The notes beneath the pieces are model-generated. The model was not told the origin of the DNA and searched no databases. It worked only from the letters and a program-made list of their open reading frames with translations. Shown piece by piece: positions 1 through 7,023 of a DNA stretch of 20,207 nt (the first letter of the stretch is position 1; each line of letters starts with the position of its first letter). The stretch is from CAZWCX01 sp964632945 (GTDB lineage Bacteria > Planctomycetota > MHYJ01 > WSZJ01 > CAZWCX01). The stretch is taken from the NCBI GenBank assembly GCA_964632945.1, contig CAZWCX010000124.1:1-20207 (forward strand). Reading direction: 5' to 3'. The position numbers and the translations under genes were made by a program.

Positions 1-98
1 GGCGCGGATACTACCGGAAGTTCTCGATCTGCCGCATCTGCTTCCGCAACCTGGCGTCGCGCGGGGAAATCCCCGGCGTGACCAAGGCCAGCTGGTAG
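1..98 (+). CDS. rpsN: 30S ribosomal protein S14, zinc-binding type (3' end only)
   Basis: Only the last 31 residues are in the window; the frame begins at base 3 and ends at a TAG at 96-98. They read RGYYRKFSICRICFRN, then a conserved end GEIPGVTKASW. This is the classic C-terminus of short, zinc-type S14, a small-subunit head protein that contacts 16S rRNA. The Cys-Arg-Ile-Cys pair is the second half of the family's four-Cys zinc site; the first half lies upstream, outside the window. The next gene is rpsH, as in the usual spc operon order. The call is firm despite the truncation. Confidence 0.93.
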   Translation, partial: RGYYRKFSICRICFRNLASRGEIPGVTKASW

Positions 99-173
99 CG
101 GCGGCGACCGGCTCCCTGGTGTCGGTCGGACCCGCGGGGCCCGACCGCTGAGGTAAACTGTCGAGGTACCATC

Positions 174-593
174 ATGAGCACGCACGTGCGCGATCCGATC
201 GCGGATCTTCTGACTCGCATCCGCAATGCCAACGCCATCAAGCAGGCGACGTGCATCGTCCCGTCGTCCAAGATGAAAAAGGCGCTCCTCAAGGTCCTCA
301 AGGACGAGGGGTACATCGGGGACTTCACCACCTTCGAGACCGTCACCAAACGGAAGTCGAAGATGGAGATGATCCGCGTCAAGCTCAAGTACGGCCCGCG
401 CGGGGAGCGGATCCTGAACCGGATCCAGATGGTCTCCAAGCCCGGCCGCCGGGTCTACCGCCCGGTGAAGTCCCTGGCCAAGGTCATGGACGGCCTCGGC
501 ATCGGCGTGGTGACCACGTCGCACGGAATCATGTCCGACCGCGAAGCCCGCAAGCTCAAGGTCGGCGGAGAATTGATCGCCCGAGTGTGGTAG
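174..593 (+). CDS. rpsH: 30S ribosomal protein S8
   Basis: S8 binds the central domain of 16S rRNA and, in E. coli, also represses the spc operon by binding its mRNA. The 139-residue product is slightly longer than the usual 130 or so. It begins with the typical DPIADLLTRIRNAN block near residues 7-20 and ends with the S8 signature TSHGIMSDREAR (about residues 115-126), followed by a short GGELIARVW terminus. The ATG at 174 follows a weak GAGGT-like site. The 75-base gap from rpsN contains a short inverted repeat (105-110 with 123-128). Order and length fit a normal spc operon gene, and nothing is missing. Confidence 0.97.
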   Translation: MSTHVRDPIADLLTRIRNANAIKQATCIVPSSKMKKALLKVLKDEGYIGDFTTFETVTKRKSKMEMIRVKLKYGPRGERILNRIQMVSKPGRRVYRPVKSLAKVMDGLGIGVVTTSHGIMSDREARKLKVGGELIARVW

Positions 594-649
594 ACGGCCC
601 GGCCCGGGCGCGCTCCCGGCGGGTCGCACAGCGAAGATAGGTGTCGGCC

Positions 650-1195
650 ATGTCCAGAATCGGAATCAAACCCGTCGACCTCCCCAAGCAGGTCAAGGTC
701 AGCCTGTCCGCTGGCCTGATCGTGGTCGAAGGACCCAAGGGGAAGGTCAACCAGCGGCTTCACCCCGACATGAAGGTGAAGGTCGAGGGAGAGAAGATCA
801 CCGTCGAACGACCCTCGGACAGCCGCCTGCACCGCGCGTTGCACGGGACCACCCGCGTGCTCATCCGCAACGCCGTCCACGGCGTGGTGACCGGGTATTC
901 GCGGAGCCTGACCATCAACGGCGTGGGCTACAACGCCAAGGTCCAGGGCAAGGAATTGACGATCAACCTCGGGTTCTCCCACCCGGTGAAGATGACGATC
1001 CCGGACGGACTCACGGTCACCACGCCGTCCCCGACCGTGATCGAGGTCACCGGCGCGGACCGGCAGCTGGTCGGGCACTTCTCCGCCCTGATCCGGGGCA
1101 AGCGCCCGCCTGAGCCGTACAACCTGAAGGGCATCAAGTACACGGATGAGGTCATCAAGAAGAAGGCCGGAAAGACGTTCGTCTCGGGCGGCTAG
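650..1195 (+). CDS. rplF: 50S ribosomal protein L6
   Basis: L6 is a two-domain large-subunit protein near the factor-binding site. The 181-residue product starts MSRIGIKPVDLP, the family's usual opening, so I chose the ATG at 650. An in-frame GTG at 641 would add only three residues. The C-terminal L6 signature is visible as RPPEPYNLKGIKYTDE, followed by a Lys-rich KKKAGKT segment (about residues 155-177). The length matches the family norm. It lies 56 bases after rpsH and 54 bases before rplR, consistent with one polycistronic transcript. Confidence 0.97.
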   Translation: MSRIGIKPVDLPKQVKVSLSAGLIVVEGPKGKVNQRLHPDMKVKVEGEKITVERPSDSRLHRALHGTTRVLIRNAVHGVVTGYSRSLTINGVGYNAKVQGKELTINLGFSHPVKMTIPDGLTVTTPSPTVIEVTGADRQLVGHFSALIRGKRPPEPYNLKGIKYTDEVIKKKAGKTFVSGG

Positions 1196-1249
1196 CGCCC
1201 CGGTTGGTAATCGGGACGCGGCTCGAGTGCCGCACGGAGGAAATCGATC

Positions 1250-1618
1250 ATGGATCGCCTGGTTTTGAAAGAGAAGCGCCGGCAGCGCCGCAAGCTGCAT
1301 ATCCGCCGCAAGGTGACGGGCACGCCCGAGCGCCCGCGGCTGACGGTGACCCGGAGCCTGAAGCACATGTTCGCGCAGATCATCGACGACGTCGCCGGCG
1401 TGACGCTGGTGGCGGCGAGCACGCAGCAGAAGGACGTGCGCGAGCAGTTGAAGAACGGAGAGAACGTGGCCGCCGCGAAGCTGGTCGGCAAGACGATCGC
1501 CGAGCGCGCCAAGGCCAAGGGAATCGGTGCCGTGGTGTTCGACCGCAACGGGTACCTTTACCATGGCCGCATCAAGGCCGTGGCCGACGGCGCCCGCGAA
1601 GGCGGATTGAAGTTCTAG
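1250..1618 (+). CDS. rplR: 50S ribosomal protein L18
   Basis: L18 carries 5S rRNA into the large subunit. The 122-residue product has the expected very basic N-terminus (KEKRRQRRKLHIRRKV, residues 8-23). It also has the conserved core with PRLTVTRSLKHMFAQIID and the terminal motif ADGAREGGLKF. A strong Shine-Dalgarno sequence, GGAGG at 1236-1240, sits nine bases before the ATG and supports this start. The length equals the family norm. It lies between rplF and rpsE as in other spc operons, but a 168-base hairpin-rich gap separates it from rpsE. Confidence 0.97.
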   Translation: MDRLVLKEKRRQRRKLHIRRKVTGTPERPRLTVTRSLKHMFAQIIDDVAGVTLVAASTQQKDVREQLKNGENVAAAKLVGKTIAERAKAKGIGAVVFDRNGYLYHGRIKAVADGAREGGLKF

Positions 1619-1638
1619 CGAGGCAGGGCCGCGCGCAC

Positions 1639-1689
1639 CCGCCGGGGCGGACCGGCGGGCCGGGCCGCGGGACGGAACGGATCCGTCCC
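1639..1689 (+). other. Tandem GC-rich hairpins in the rplR-rpsE gap
   Basis: Two perfect inverted repeats lie in the 168-base gap. The first pairs CCGCCGG (1639-1645) with CCGGCGG (1652-1658) around a 6-base loop. The second pairs GGGACGGA (1669-1676) with TCCGTCCC (1682-1689) around a 5-base loop. No T-tract follows either, so they do not look like intrinsic terminators. They could tune mRNA stability or translation of rpsE, but that is inference, and short GC stems also arise by chance in DNA this GC-rich. Confidence 0.4.
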
Positions 1690-1786
1690 CCGGGACCCGG
1701 CCTCCCGGCCCGCCCCTGCGGTGAGGGGCGGGCCCATCAACCCGGCGACGTCGCCCGCGACGGCGCCCCAGAACGGAGGACGGATC

Positions 1787-2275
1787 GTGGCGGAACGTCA
1801 CGGGGGATCCGGCGAGTACGAGGAAATCGTCGTCAAGGTCAAGCGCTGCGCCAAGGTGATGAAAGGCGGCAAGCGATTCAGCTTCTCCGCACTCGTCGTC
1901 GTCGGCAACCGGGCCGGCAAGGTGGGCGTCGGCCAGGGCAAGGCCAACGAGGTCCCGTTCGCCGTCGAAAAGGCAATCAAGGACGCCAAGAAGAATCTCA
2001 TCGAGGTCCCCATCAAGGGGACCACGCTGCCTCACCACGTCCGCGCGCGCCACGGCGCGAGCGAGGTGCTCTTGCGCCCCGCCTGCAAGGGGACCGGCCT
2101 CATCGCCGGCGCCTCCGTCCGGGCGGTGCTCGAGCTCTCCGGCGTGCACGACATCCTGACCAAGGTGTTCGGCTCCACCAATCCGAGCAACGTGGTCAAG
2201 GCGACGCTCAACGGCTTGCGCCTGGTCCGCAGCAAGAAGACTCTCGAAGAGTTGAGGGGAGTAAAGGTGTCATGA
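1787..2275 (+). CDS. rpsE: 30S ribosomal protein S5
   Basis: S5 sits at the mRNA entry side of the small subunit and contributes to decoding fidelity. The frame is open from a GTG at 1721, but I chose the GTG at 1787. A strong GGAGGA site (1774-1779) lies seven bases before it, and the resulting 162 residues match the usual length (about 165). The dsRBD-like N-terminal half contains KGGKRFSFSALVVVGN and GKVGVGQGKANEVP. The C-terminal half contains the GSTNPSNVVKAT motif. The stop overlaps the rplO start (ATGA), and no rpmD lies between them. Confidence 0.95.
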   Translation: MAERHGGSGEYEEIVVKVKRCAKVMKGGKRFSFSALVVVGNRAGKVGVGQGKANEVPFAVEKAIKDAKKNLIEVPIKGTTLPHHVRARHGASEVLLRPACKGTGLIAGASVRAVLELSGVHDILTKVFGSTNPSNVVKATLNGLRLVRSKKTLEELRGVKVS

Positions 2276-2967
2276 ATCTTTCCGACGCCAAGAAATACCC
2301 GATCAAGCGGAAGTACAAGTTCCCCGTGGGCCGGGGCAAGGGCTGCGGCAAGGGGAAGACCTGCGGGCGCGGCGGCAAGGGCCAGTATGCCCGCAGCGGC
2401 GTTTCCCGGTACGCCCACTGGGAAGGCGGCCAGACCCCGCTCATTCGCCGCATCCCCAAGCGCGGGTTCAGCAATTTCCGCCACTCCTCGGAAGTGGCGA
2501 CGGTCAACCTCGCCGATCTGAATGTCTTCGCCGCCGGCGACGTGGTCGATCCCGCCAAGCTGGTCGAGGCGGGCCTCATCCACGCCGGGTTCGATTACGT
2601 CAAGATCCTCGGCGACGGCACGCTCGAGAAGAAGCTCACCATCAAGGCCCACGCGTTCGCCCGCTCCGCCACGGAGAAGGCCCGGAAGGCCGGCGCGACG
2701 CTGGAAACCCTCCCGAGCGACCGCTCCGCCTGGCTCGAGCAGCGCGAAAAGAAGTACGCGCGCGCGGCCGCGACGGCCGAGGAGAAGGAAAAGGCCCGGC
2801 AGCAGCGCCTTGCCGACCGCGAGAAGGCGCGCGCCGACAAGAAGGCCCAGAAGGCGGCCGGAGTCAAGCGCGAGGGAGCCAAGAAGGAAGCCCCCAAGGG
2901 CAAGGAGAAGGCCGCCAAACCCAAGGGAGGCGGCAAGCCCGAGGGCAAGGGCGGGGGCGCGAAGTAG
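2272..2967 (+). CDS. rplO: 50S ribosomal protein L15 with a long basic C-terminal tail
   Basis: L15 is a late-assembly large-subunit protein. Residues 1-148 are a normal L15: the Gly/Lys-rich N-terminal arm VGRGKGCGKGKTCGRGGKGQ (19-38), the GGQTPLIRRIPKRGF block (52-66), and the C-terminal domain ending near GATLETLP. The protein then continues to 231 residues, against about 145-150 usually. The extra part has a charged, probably helical stretch (150-195) and then a Lys/Gly/Ala-rich, probably disordered end. Two Cys (25, 31) sit in the N-terminal arm, where Gly or Ser is more usual. Its ATG overlaps the rpsE stop, so translation is probably coupled. Identity is certain; the role of the tail is unknown. 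Confidence 0.95.
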   Translation: MNLSDAKKYPIKRKYKFPVGRGKGCGKGKTCGRGGKGQYARSGVSRYAHWEGGQTPLIRRIPKRGFSNFRHSSEVATVNLADLNVFAAGDVVDPAKLVEAGLIHAGFDYVKILGDGTLEKKLTIKAHAFARSATEKARKAGATLETLPSDRSAWLEQREKKYARAAATAEEKEKARQQRLADREKARADKKAQKAAGVKREGAKKEAPKGKEKAAKPKGGGKPEGKGGGAK

Positions 2968-3235
2968 CAAAAGCGCCTTCGTGCCGTCCGACCGTCGGGA
3001 AACCATTCGCCCCGTCCACGTCGCCTCGATGGGCGCGCGGTGGCGGGGCGCCATCGTCGGCGGCGGTCGTGCGGCCCGGGAAGGCCGGCGCGGCCCGCCG
3101 CGGGACGCATCCGAACCGCCGTCGCGGCCCGGGTGGGCCGCGCGCTGGCGGCGCGGCGGAAGTGGGACAAGCCGCAGGCGCGGGACCCTACGGACTGCGC
3201 CGATGCGGCGCGACTGAAGAGGACATCAGCCCGCC

Positions 3236-4549
3236 ATGGAACGGATCAAGGAAGTCGTCCGCAACATCTTCGCGATCCCGGAGCTCCGCCGGCGCATCCT
3301 GTTCACCTTCGGCCTGCTGGCGGCCTTCCGCCTCGGCTGCCACATCCCGCTCCCCGGGATCAACATCGAGGCCATCCACGGGATGATCCAGGACATGGAG
3401 GCCGAAGGCGGGAAGATCTTCGGACTGATCTCCATCTTCTCCGGCGGCGCCATCTCCAATCTGTCGCTGTTCTCCCTCGGCATCATGCCGTACATCAGCG
3501 CATCGATCATCTTCCAGTTGCTCGTCAAGATCGTCCCGCAACTGGAAGCCCTCGCCAAGGAGGGCCCCTCCGGTCACCGGAAGATCAGCCAATACACCCG
3601 CTACGCCACCATCCCCATCTGCTTGATCCAGGGGTGGGTGATGATCAAGACGCTCGAGCAGTATCAGGGCGGGACCCTGGTCGTGAATCCCTCCTTCGGC
3701 TGGGAAATGACCGCACTCATGGGCTTCCTGGCCGGCACCATGCTCGTCATGTGGCTCGGCGAGCAGATCAGCGAATACGGCATCGGCAACGGATCCTCGA
3801 TCATCATCATGGCCGGCATCATCGCCCGGCTGCCGATCGCGGTCGGCCAGATGTGGGCGGCGCGCGATCAGCACGGGACGCTGACCCCGATCATCCTCAT
3901 GGCCCTGTTCGTCGGCATGGTGATCTCGATCGTCTACACCACCCAGGCGCAACGACGGATCACGATCCAACACGCGCGCCACACGCGCGGACGACGCGTG
4001 TACGGAGGCCAGCGCCACTACTTGCCCCTGCGCGTCAACCAGGCCGGCGTCATGCCCGTGATCTTCGCCTCGTCGCTGATGGTCCTCCCCGACATCATCG
4101 CCCGCGTCACCCGCTGGCAGACCCTCCAGGAGGTCTTCTCGGGCCAGGGCTTCTGGTTCTCGCTTACGTACATGGGACTGGTGTTCTTCTTCTCGTACTT
4201 CTGGACCGCACTCTTCTTCCAGCCGGTGGAAATGGCGAACAACCTCAAGGAGTACGGCAGTTTCGTCCCCGGCATTCGACCCGGCCGCCGCACCGCGGAG
4301 TATCTCGAGTTCATCATGAACCGGGTCACCCTCGTCGGCGCGACCTTCCTGTGTTTCGTCGCCCTCTTCCCGGACCTCGTTTCCCAGACCCTCGGCGTCC
4401 AGCATTTCGTTGCCGCATTCCTCGGCGGAACCGGCATCCTGATCGTCGTCGGTGTCGGACTGGACATGATGCAGAAGGTGGAGAGCCACCTGCTGATGCG
4501 CCAGTACGAGGGGTTCATGAAGAAGGGCCGGATTCGCGGGAGGCGATAA
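3236..4549 (+). CDS. secY: Protein translocase subunit SecY
   Basis: SecY is the pore subunit of the SecYEG channel in the cytoplasmic membrane. The 437-residue product matches the family length and shows about ten hydrophobic segments. Recognisable landmarks are PLPGIN after TM1 (39-43), the GGAISNLSLFSLGIMPYISA plug/TM2 region (70-89), and the cytoplasmic loop GHRKISQYTRYATI (113-126). The conserved loop RGRRVYGGQRHYLPLRVNQA lies at 251-270, and the basic end at 431-437. The start follows a GAAGAGGA site at 3215-3222, with rather long spacing. The 268-base gap after rplO is GC-rich and holds a hairpin pairing GCCGCGC (3137-3143) with GCGCGGC (3151-3157). adk follows after three bases. Confidence 0.97.
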   Translation: MERIKEVVRNIFAIPELRRRILFTFGLLAAFRLGCHIPLPGINIEAIHGMIQDMEAEGGKIFGLISIFSGGAISNLSLFSLGIMPYISASIIFQLLVKIVPQLEALAKEGPSGHRKISQYTRYATIPICLIQGWVMIKTLEQYQGGTLVVNPSFGWEMTALMGFLAGTMLVMWLGEQISEYGIGNGSSIIIMAGIIARLPIAVGQMWAARDQHGTLTPIILMALFVGMVISIVYTTQAQRRITIQHARHTRGRRVYGGQRHYLPLRVNQAGVMPVIFASSLMVLPDIIARVTRWQTLQEVFSGQGFWFSLTYMGLVFFFSYFWTALFFQPVEMANNLKEYGSFVPGIRPGRRTAEYLEFIMNRVTLVGATFLCFVALFPDLVSQTLGVQHFVAAFLGGTGILIVVGVGLDMMQKVESHLLMRQYEGFMKKGRIRGRR

Positions 4550-4552
4550 AGG

Positions 4553-5659
4553 ATGTACCTGGTCTTCTTGGGCCCCCCCGGGGTCGGCAAGGGCACTCAG
4601 GCGAAACGAAGCGCCGAGCAGTTCGGTGTGGCCCACATCTCGACCGGCGATCTCCTGCGGGAGAGCGTCCGCCAGGGCACCCGACTCGGCGAACAGGCCA
4701 AGCCCTTCATGGAGGCGGGGCGCCTGGTTCCCGATGACCTCATCGTGCGCATGACCATCGAGCGGATGCAAATGCCGGACTGCGGCCGCGGCGTCCTCCT
4801 CGACGGCTTCCCGCGCACGATGGCGCAGGCGCAGGCGCTCCAGCAGGCCATGAACGAGACCGGGATCCGCTTGACCGGGGCGTTCTTCTTTTCCGCCCCG
4901 GACGAGATCCTGGTGGAACGCCTTTCGGGGCGGCGGAACTGCTCGCAGTGCGGCGCCGGCTACCACGTGCGCACGCTCCCGCCGCGCGTCGAGGATGTCT
5001 GCGACGTCTGCTACGGCGCCTTGACCCAACGCACCGATGATCGGGCGGAGACCATCCGGGAACGGATCACGGTCTATCGCAAGCAGAGCGCACCCGTGGT
5101 GGACCACTATCGCGCGCGCGGCATCCTGCGGGAAATCCGGGCGGAAGGGAGCGTCGACGAGATCTTCGCCCGGGTCAAGGCGGCGATTTTCGAACTCTCC
5201 CCCGAGTCGCGCGTGCGCGTGGCCTCCGGCGAGGAGACCGCAGCCGGCCACGAGACCTCGACCGGCCTCGAGGAAAAAAAGACTGAGCTACGTATCACCC
5301 CCCCGGGCTCGACCCTGGGGACGCGCGGACGCGCGGAACGCGTGAACCGGACGCTTCCGGCCGGATCCGCCGACGAAGAGGCCCTGCGGGCGAAACCCGC
5401 GCGGTCCGCCCGGGCCGCCTCCACGCCGAAGCGGGAGATGGGGACCAAGCCGGCCAAGTCCGCGACGCCGGCCCCCACGAAGAAAAGCAAGCCGCGCGGC
5501 CGGACGGCCAAGACCGCCACTCCGTCGAAACCCAAGGATGCCGCGCGAAAGACCAAAACGCAATCGAAGAAACCCGCCCGCGCCACCCGGGAAACGGGGC
5601 GCAAACCCCCGGCGAAGTCCGCGGCCAAGCGGCGCACGACCACCCGCCGCCGACGTTAG
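4553..5659 (+). CDS. adk: Adenylate kinase with a histone-H1-like basic tail
   Basis: Adenylate kinase interconverts ATP + AMP and 2 ADP in the cytoplasm. Residues 1-216 are a complete long-form enzyme. They include the P-loop GPPGVGKGT (7-15), STGDLLR in the AMP-binding part (30-36), LLDGFPRTM (82-90), and a four-Cys zinc LID with CSQC (130-133) and CDVC (150-153). RTDDRAETIRERI follows from 160. The family usually ends near 215-220, but this frame runs to 368. The extra 150 residues are rich in Lys, Arg, Ala, Pro and Thr (for example KKSKPRGRTAKTATPSKPK, 310-328), resembling a histone H1 or HctB-type tail. The start lies three bases after secY with GGGAGG at 4538-4543. The kinase is certain; the tail's role is unknown. 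Confidence 0.96.
   Translation: MYLVFLGPPGVGKGTQAKRSAEQFGVAHISTGDLLRESVRQGTRLGEQAKPFMEAGRLVPDDLIVRMTIERMQMPDCGRGVLLDGFPRTMAQAQALQQAMNETGIRLTGAFFFSAPDEILVERLSGRRNCSQCGAGYHVRTLPPRVEDVCDVCYGALTQRTDDRAETIRERITVYRKQSAPVVDHYRARGILREIRAEGSVDEIFARVKAAIFELSPESRVRVASGEETAAGHETSTGLEEKKTELRITPPGSTLGTRGRAERVNRTLPAGSADEEALRAKPARSARAASTPKREMGTKPAKSATPAPTKKSKPRGRTAKTATPSKPKDAARKTKTQSKKPARATRETGRKPPAKSAAKRRTTTRRRR
5275..5286 (+). promoter_or_regulatory. Possible -1 frameshift site inside adk
   Basis: At codons 241-243 the reading frame contains A AAA AAG (5275-5281) in the register used by the dnaX slippery site. After a -1 slip the next codons are GAC and then TGA (5284-5286). That would end the protein at about 244 residues, just past the kinase domain and before most of the basic tail. 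A hairpin, 5301-5307 with 5314-5320 (seven pairs including one G-U), lies 19 bases downstream, farther than the usual 5-9. The same heptamer also occurs in frame in rpsK and rpoA without a following stop, so the motif alone proves nothing. Confidence 0.35.
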
Positions 5660-5732
5660 GAGCCGACCGCCCCCCTCGCGCCGGCGCGGCCGCAGGTCGC
5701 GGGGCGGGATCCGGGCCCTGGAACGAGTCGCG

Positions 5733-6506
5733 ATGATCAAAATCAAGTCGCCCCGCGAATTGCAGATCATGCGGGAGGCGGGTCGCATCACGGGAGAGTG
5801 CTTCGAACTCGTCAAGGAGCACCTGCGCCCCGGCGTCACCACCGGAGAACTCGACCGCCTCGTCGACGACTACATCCGCTCCAAGGGGGCGACCGCCGCC
5901 TTCAAAGGGTACCGGGGGTTCCCGGCGAGCATCTGCGCCTCCGTCAACGAGGAAGTCGTCCACGGCATCCCGGGCCGACGCGTCCTCCAGGAAGGGGACG
6001 TGATCTCCGTCGACATCGGCGTCAAGTTCAAGAACTACTTCGGCGACTCCGCGTTCACCTTTCCCGTCGGCACGGTGTCCGCGGAAACCTCGCGACTCCT
6101 CGAATCGGCCCGCGCCGCCCTGCGCAAGGGGATCGAACAGGTACGGCCCTACGGCAAGCTCTCCGAAGTGTCGCGCGCCATCTATGAGCACGCATCCCGG
6201 CTCGGATACGGGATCGTCGAGAAATACGTCGGGCATGGCATCGGCTCCGCCATGCACGAGGATCCCCAAGTCCCCAACTTCGTCATCGATCCGCCCGACC
6301 AGGCGGAGTGCATCCTCAAGCCCGGGCTGGTCATCGCCATCGAACCGATGCTCAACCAGGGGACCAAGGAAGTCGAGGTGTTGGCGGACGGGTGGACGGT
6401 GGTGACGGCGGATCGGCGGCTGTCGGCGCATTTCGAGCATACGGTGGCCGTGACGGCGAATGGATATGAGGTCCTGACTCTGTGGTCCGGGCACCGGCTG
6501 GATTGA
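5733..6506 (+). CDS. map: Type I methionine aminopeptidase
   Basis: This enzyme removes the initiator methionine from nascent proteins in the cytoplasm. The 257-residue length matches type I enzymes. The pita-bread-fold metal ligands are all identifiable: Asp94 (in SVDIGV), Asp105 (FGDSAF), His168 (VGHGIG), Glu204 (AIEPM) and Glu235 (FEHTV). The conserved His77 lies in VNEEVVHGIP. The frame is open far upstream through GC-rich DNA, but homology starts at MIKIKSPRELQIM, so the ATG at 5733 is the natural start; its ribosome-binding site is weak. No N-terminal zinc-finger extension is present. The 73-base gap from adk and the secY-adk-map-infA order are standard. Confidence 0.96.
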   Translation: MIKIKSPRELQIMREAGRITGECFELVKEHLRPGVTTGELDRLVDDYIRSKGATAAFKGYRGFPASICASVNEEVVHGIPGRRVLQEGDVISVDIGVKFKNYFGDSAFTFPVGTVSAETSRLLESARAALRKGIEQVRPYGKLSEVSRAIYEHASRLGYGIVEKYVGHGIGSAMHEDPQVPNFVIDPPDQAECILKPGLVIAIEPMLNQGTKEVEVLADGWTVVTADRRLSAHFEHTVAVTANGYEVLTLWSGHRLD

Positions 6507-6518
6507 CGCCGGCCCGCG

Positions 6519-6544
6519 AAAAATTCTGGACAGAAAAAAATTCT
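6519..6544. repeat. Direct repeat of AAAAATTCT upstream of infA
   Basis: AAAAATTCT occurs at 6519-6527 and again at 6536-6544, 17 bases apart. Both copies flank or overlap the -35 box and spacer of the promoter-like element here. The island is strikingly AT-rich for this genome. It could be a regulator site or simply an UP-like A-tract region; the sequence does not decide. Confidence 0.45.
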
Positions 6545-6554
6545 CTGCTACAAT
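6527..6554 (+). promoter_or_regulatory. Sigma-70-type promoter upstream of infA
   Basis: TGGACA (6527-6532) is followed after 16 bases by TACAAT (6549-6554), each one mismatch from consensus. A TGC directly before the -10 box makes an extended -10. The element lies in the AT-rich map-infA gap, about 55-60 bases upstream of the infA ATG. It would let infA-rpmJ-rpsM and the downstream genes be transcribed independently of the spc genes. Confidence 0.65.
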
Positions 6555-6616
6555 CGCCGGGCTCTCGCCCGGGCGAAACGTCCGGCGAGACCTCATGGAC
6601 GAAGTTTGGGATACCC

Positions 6617-6838
6617 ATGGCGAAGGAAGAACCGATCCGTGTTGAGGGACTGGTAGTCGAGTCCTTGCCCAACACGATGTTCCGGGTGCGGCTGACCAAG
6701 GGCAATCACGAGGTTCTGGCGCACATCTCGGGCAAGATGCGAATGAATTTCATCCGCATTCTGCCGGGCGACAAGGTGACGGTCGAGATGTCCCCGTACG
6801 ACTTGACCAAGGGACGGATCGTCTACCGCGAGCAATAA
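6617..6838 (+). CDS. infA: Translation initiation factor IF-1
   Basis: IF-1 is a single OB-fold protein that binds the ribosomal A site during initiation. The 73-residue product starts MAKEEPIRVEGLVVE and contains the hallmark LPNTMFRVRL block (17-26) and the GKMRMNFIRILPGDKVTVE core (39-57). It ends TKGRIVYRE. The length equals the family norm. Although the frame is open upstream to 6482, the ATG at 6617 gives the standard N-terminus. I see no clear Shine-Dalgarno sequence. A good promoter candidate lies just upstream, and rpmJ follows 17 bases later. Confidence 0.97.
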   Translation: MAKEEPIRVEGLVVESLPNTMFRVRLTKGNHEVLAHISGKMRMNFIRILPGDKVTVEMSPYDLTKGRIVYREQ

Positions 6839-6855
6839 CGGGAAGGATGGAAGTC

Positions 6856-6969
6856 ATGAAGGTTCGGGCGTCGATCCGCCGCATTTGCGAAAAGTGCCGG
6901 ATCATCAAGCGCCGCGGCGTCGTGCGGGTGATCTGCGACAATCCGCGCCACAAGCAGCGGCAGGGCTAG
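6856..6969 (+). CDS. rpmJ: 50S ribosomal protein L36, zinc type
   Basis: The gene encodes 37 residues, starting MKVRASIRRICEKC. It has the complete zinc ribbon of the C+ form of L36: Cys11, Cys14, Cys27 and His32. L36 is a late-assembling large-subunit protein. A GGAAGG site at 6841-6846 precedes the ATG by nine bases. The position between infA and rpsM is the usual one in bacteria, and the length is exactly typical. Confidence 0.96.
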   Translation: MKVRASIRRICEKCRIIKRRGVVRVICDNPRHKQRQG

Positions 6970-7023
6970 CGCAATTCTTGAACCGCGGTCGCGCCTTGCG
7001 ACCGCCGATAGGGAGACCCTCGT

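Noticed and set aside
455..2149. Long minus-strand open frame opposite rpsH, rplF, rplR and rpsE
   Set aside because: It lies entirely opposite certain ribosomal genes, has low-complexity composition and no recognisable domain. GC-rich coding DNA often leaves such antisense frames open.
3188..5251. 687-codon minus-strand open frame opposite secY and adk
   Set aside because: Same reason: it shadows two certain genes and reads as His/Asp/Glu-rich noise.
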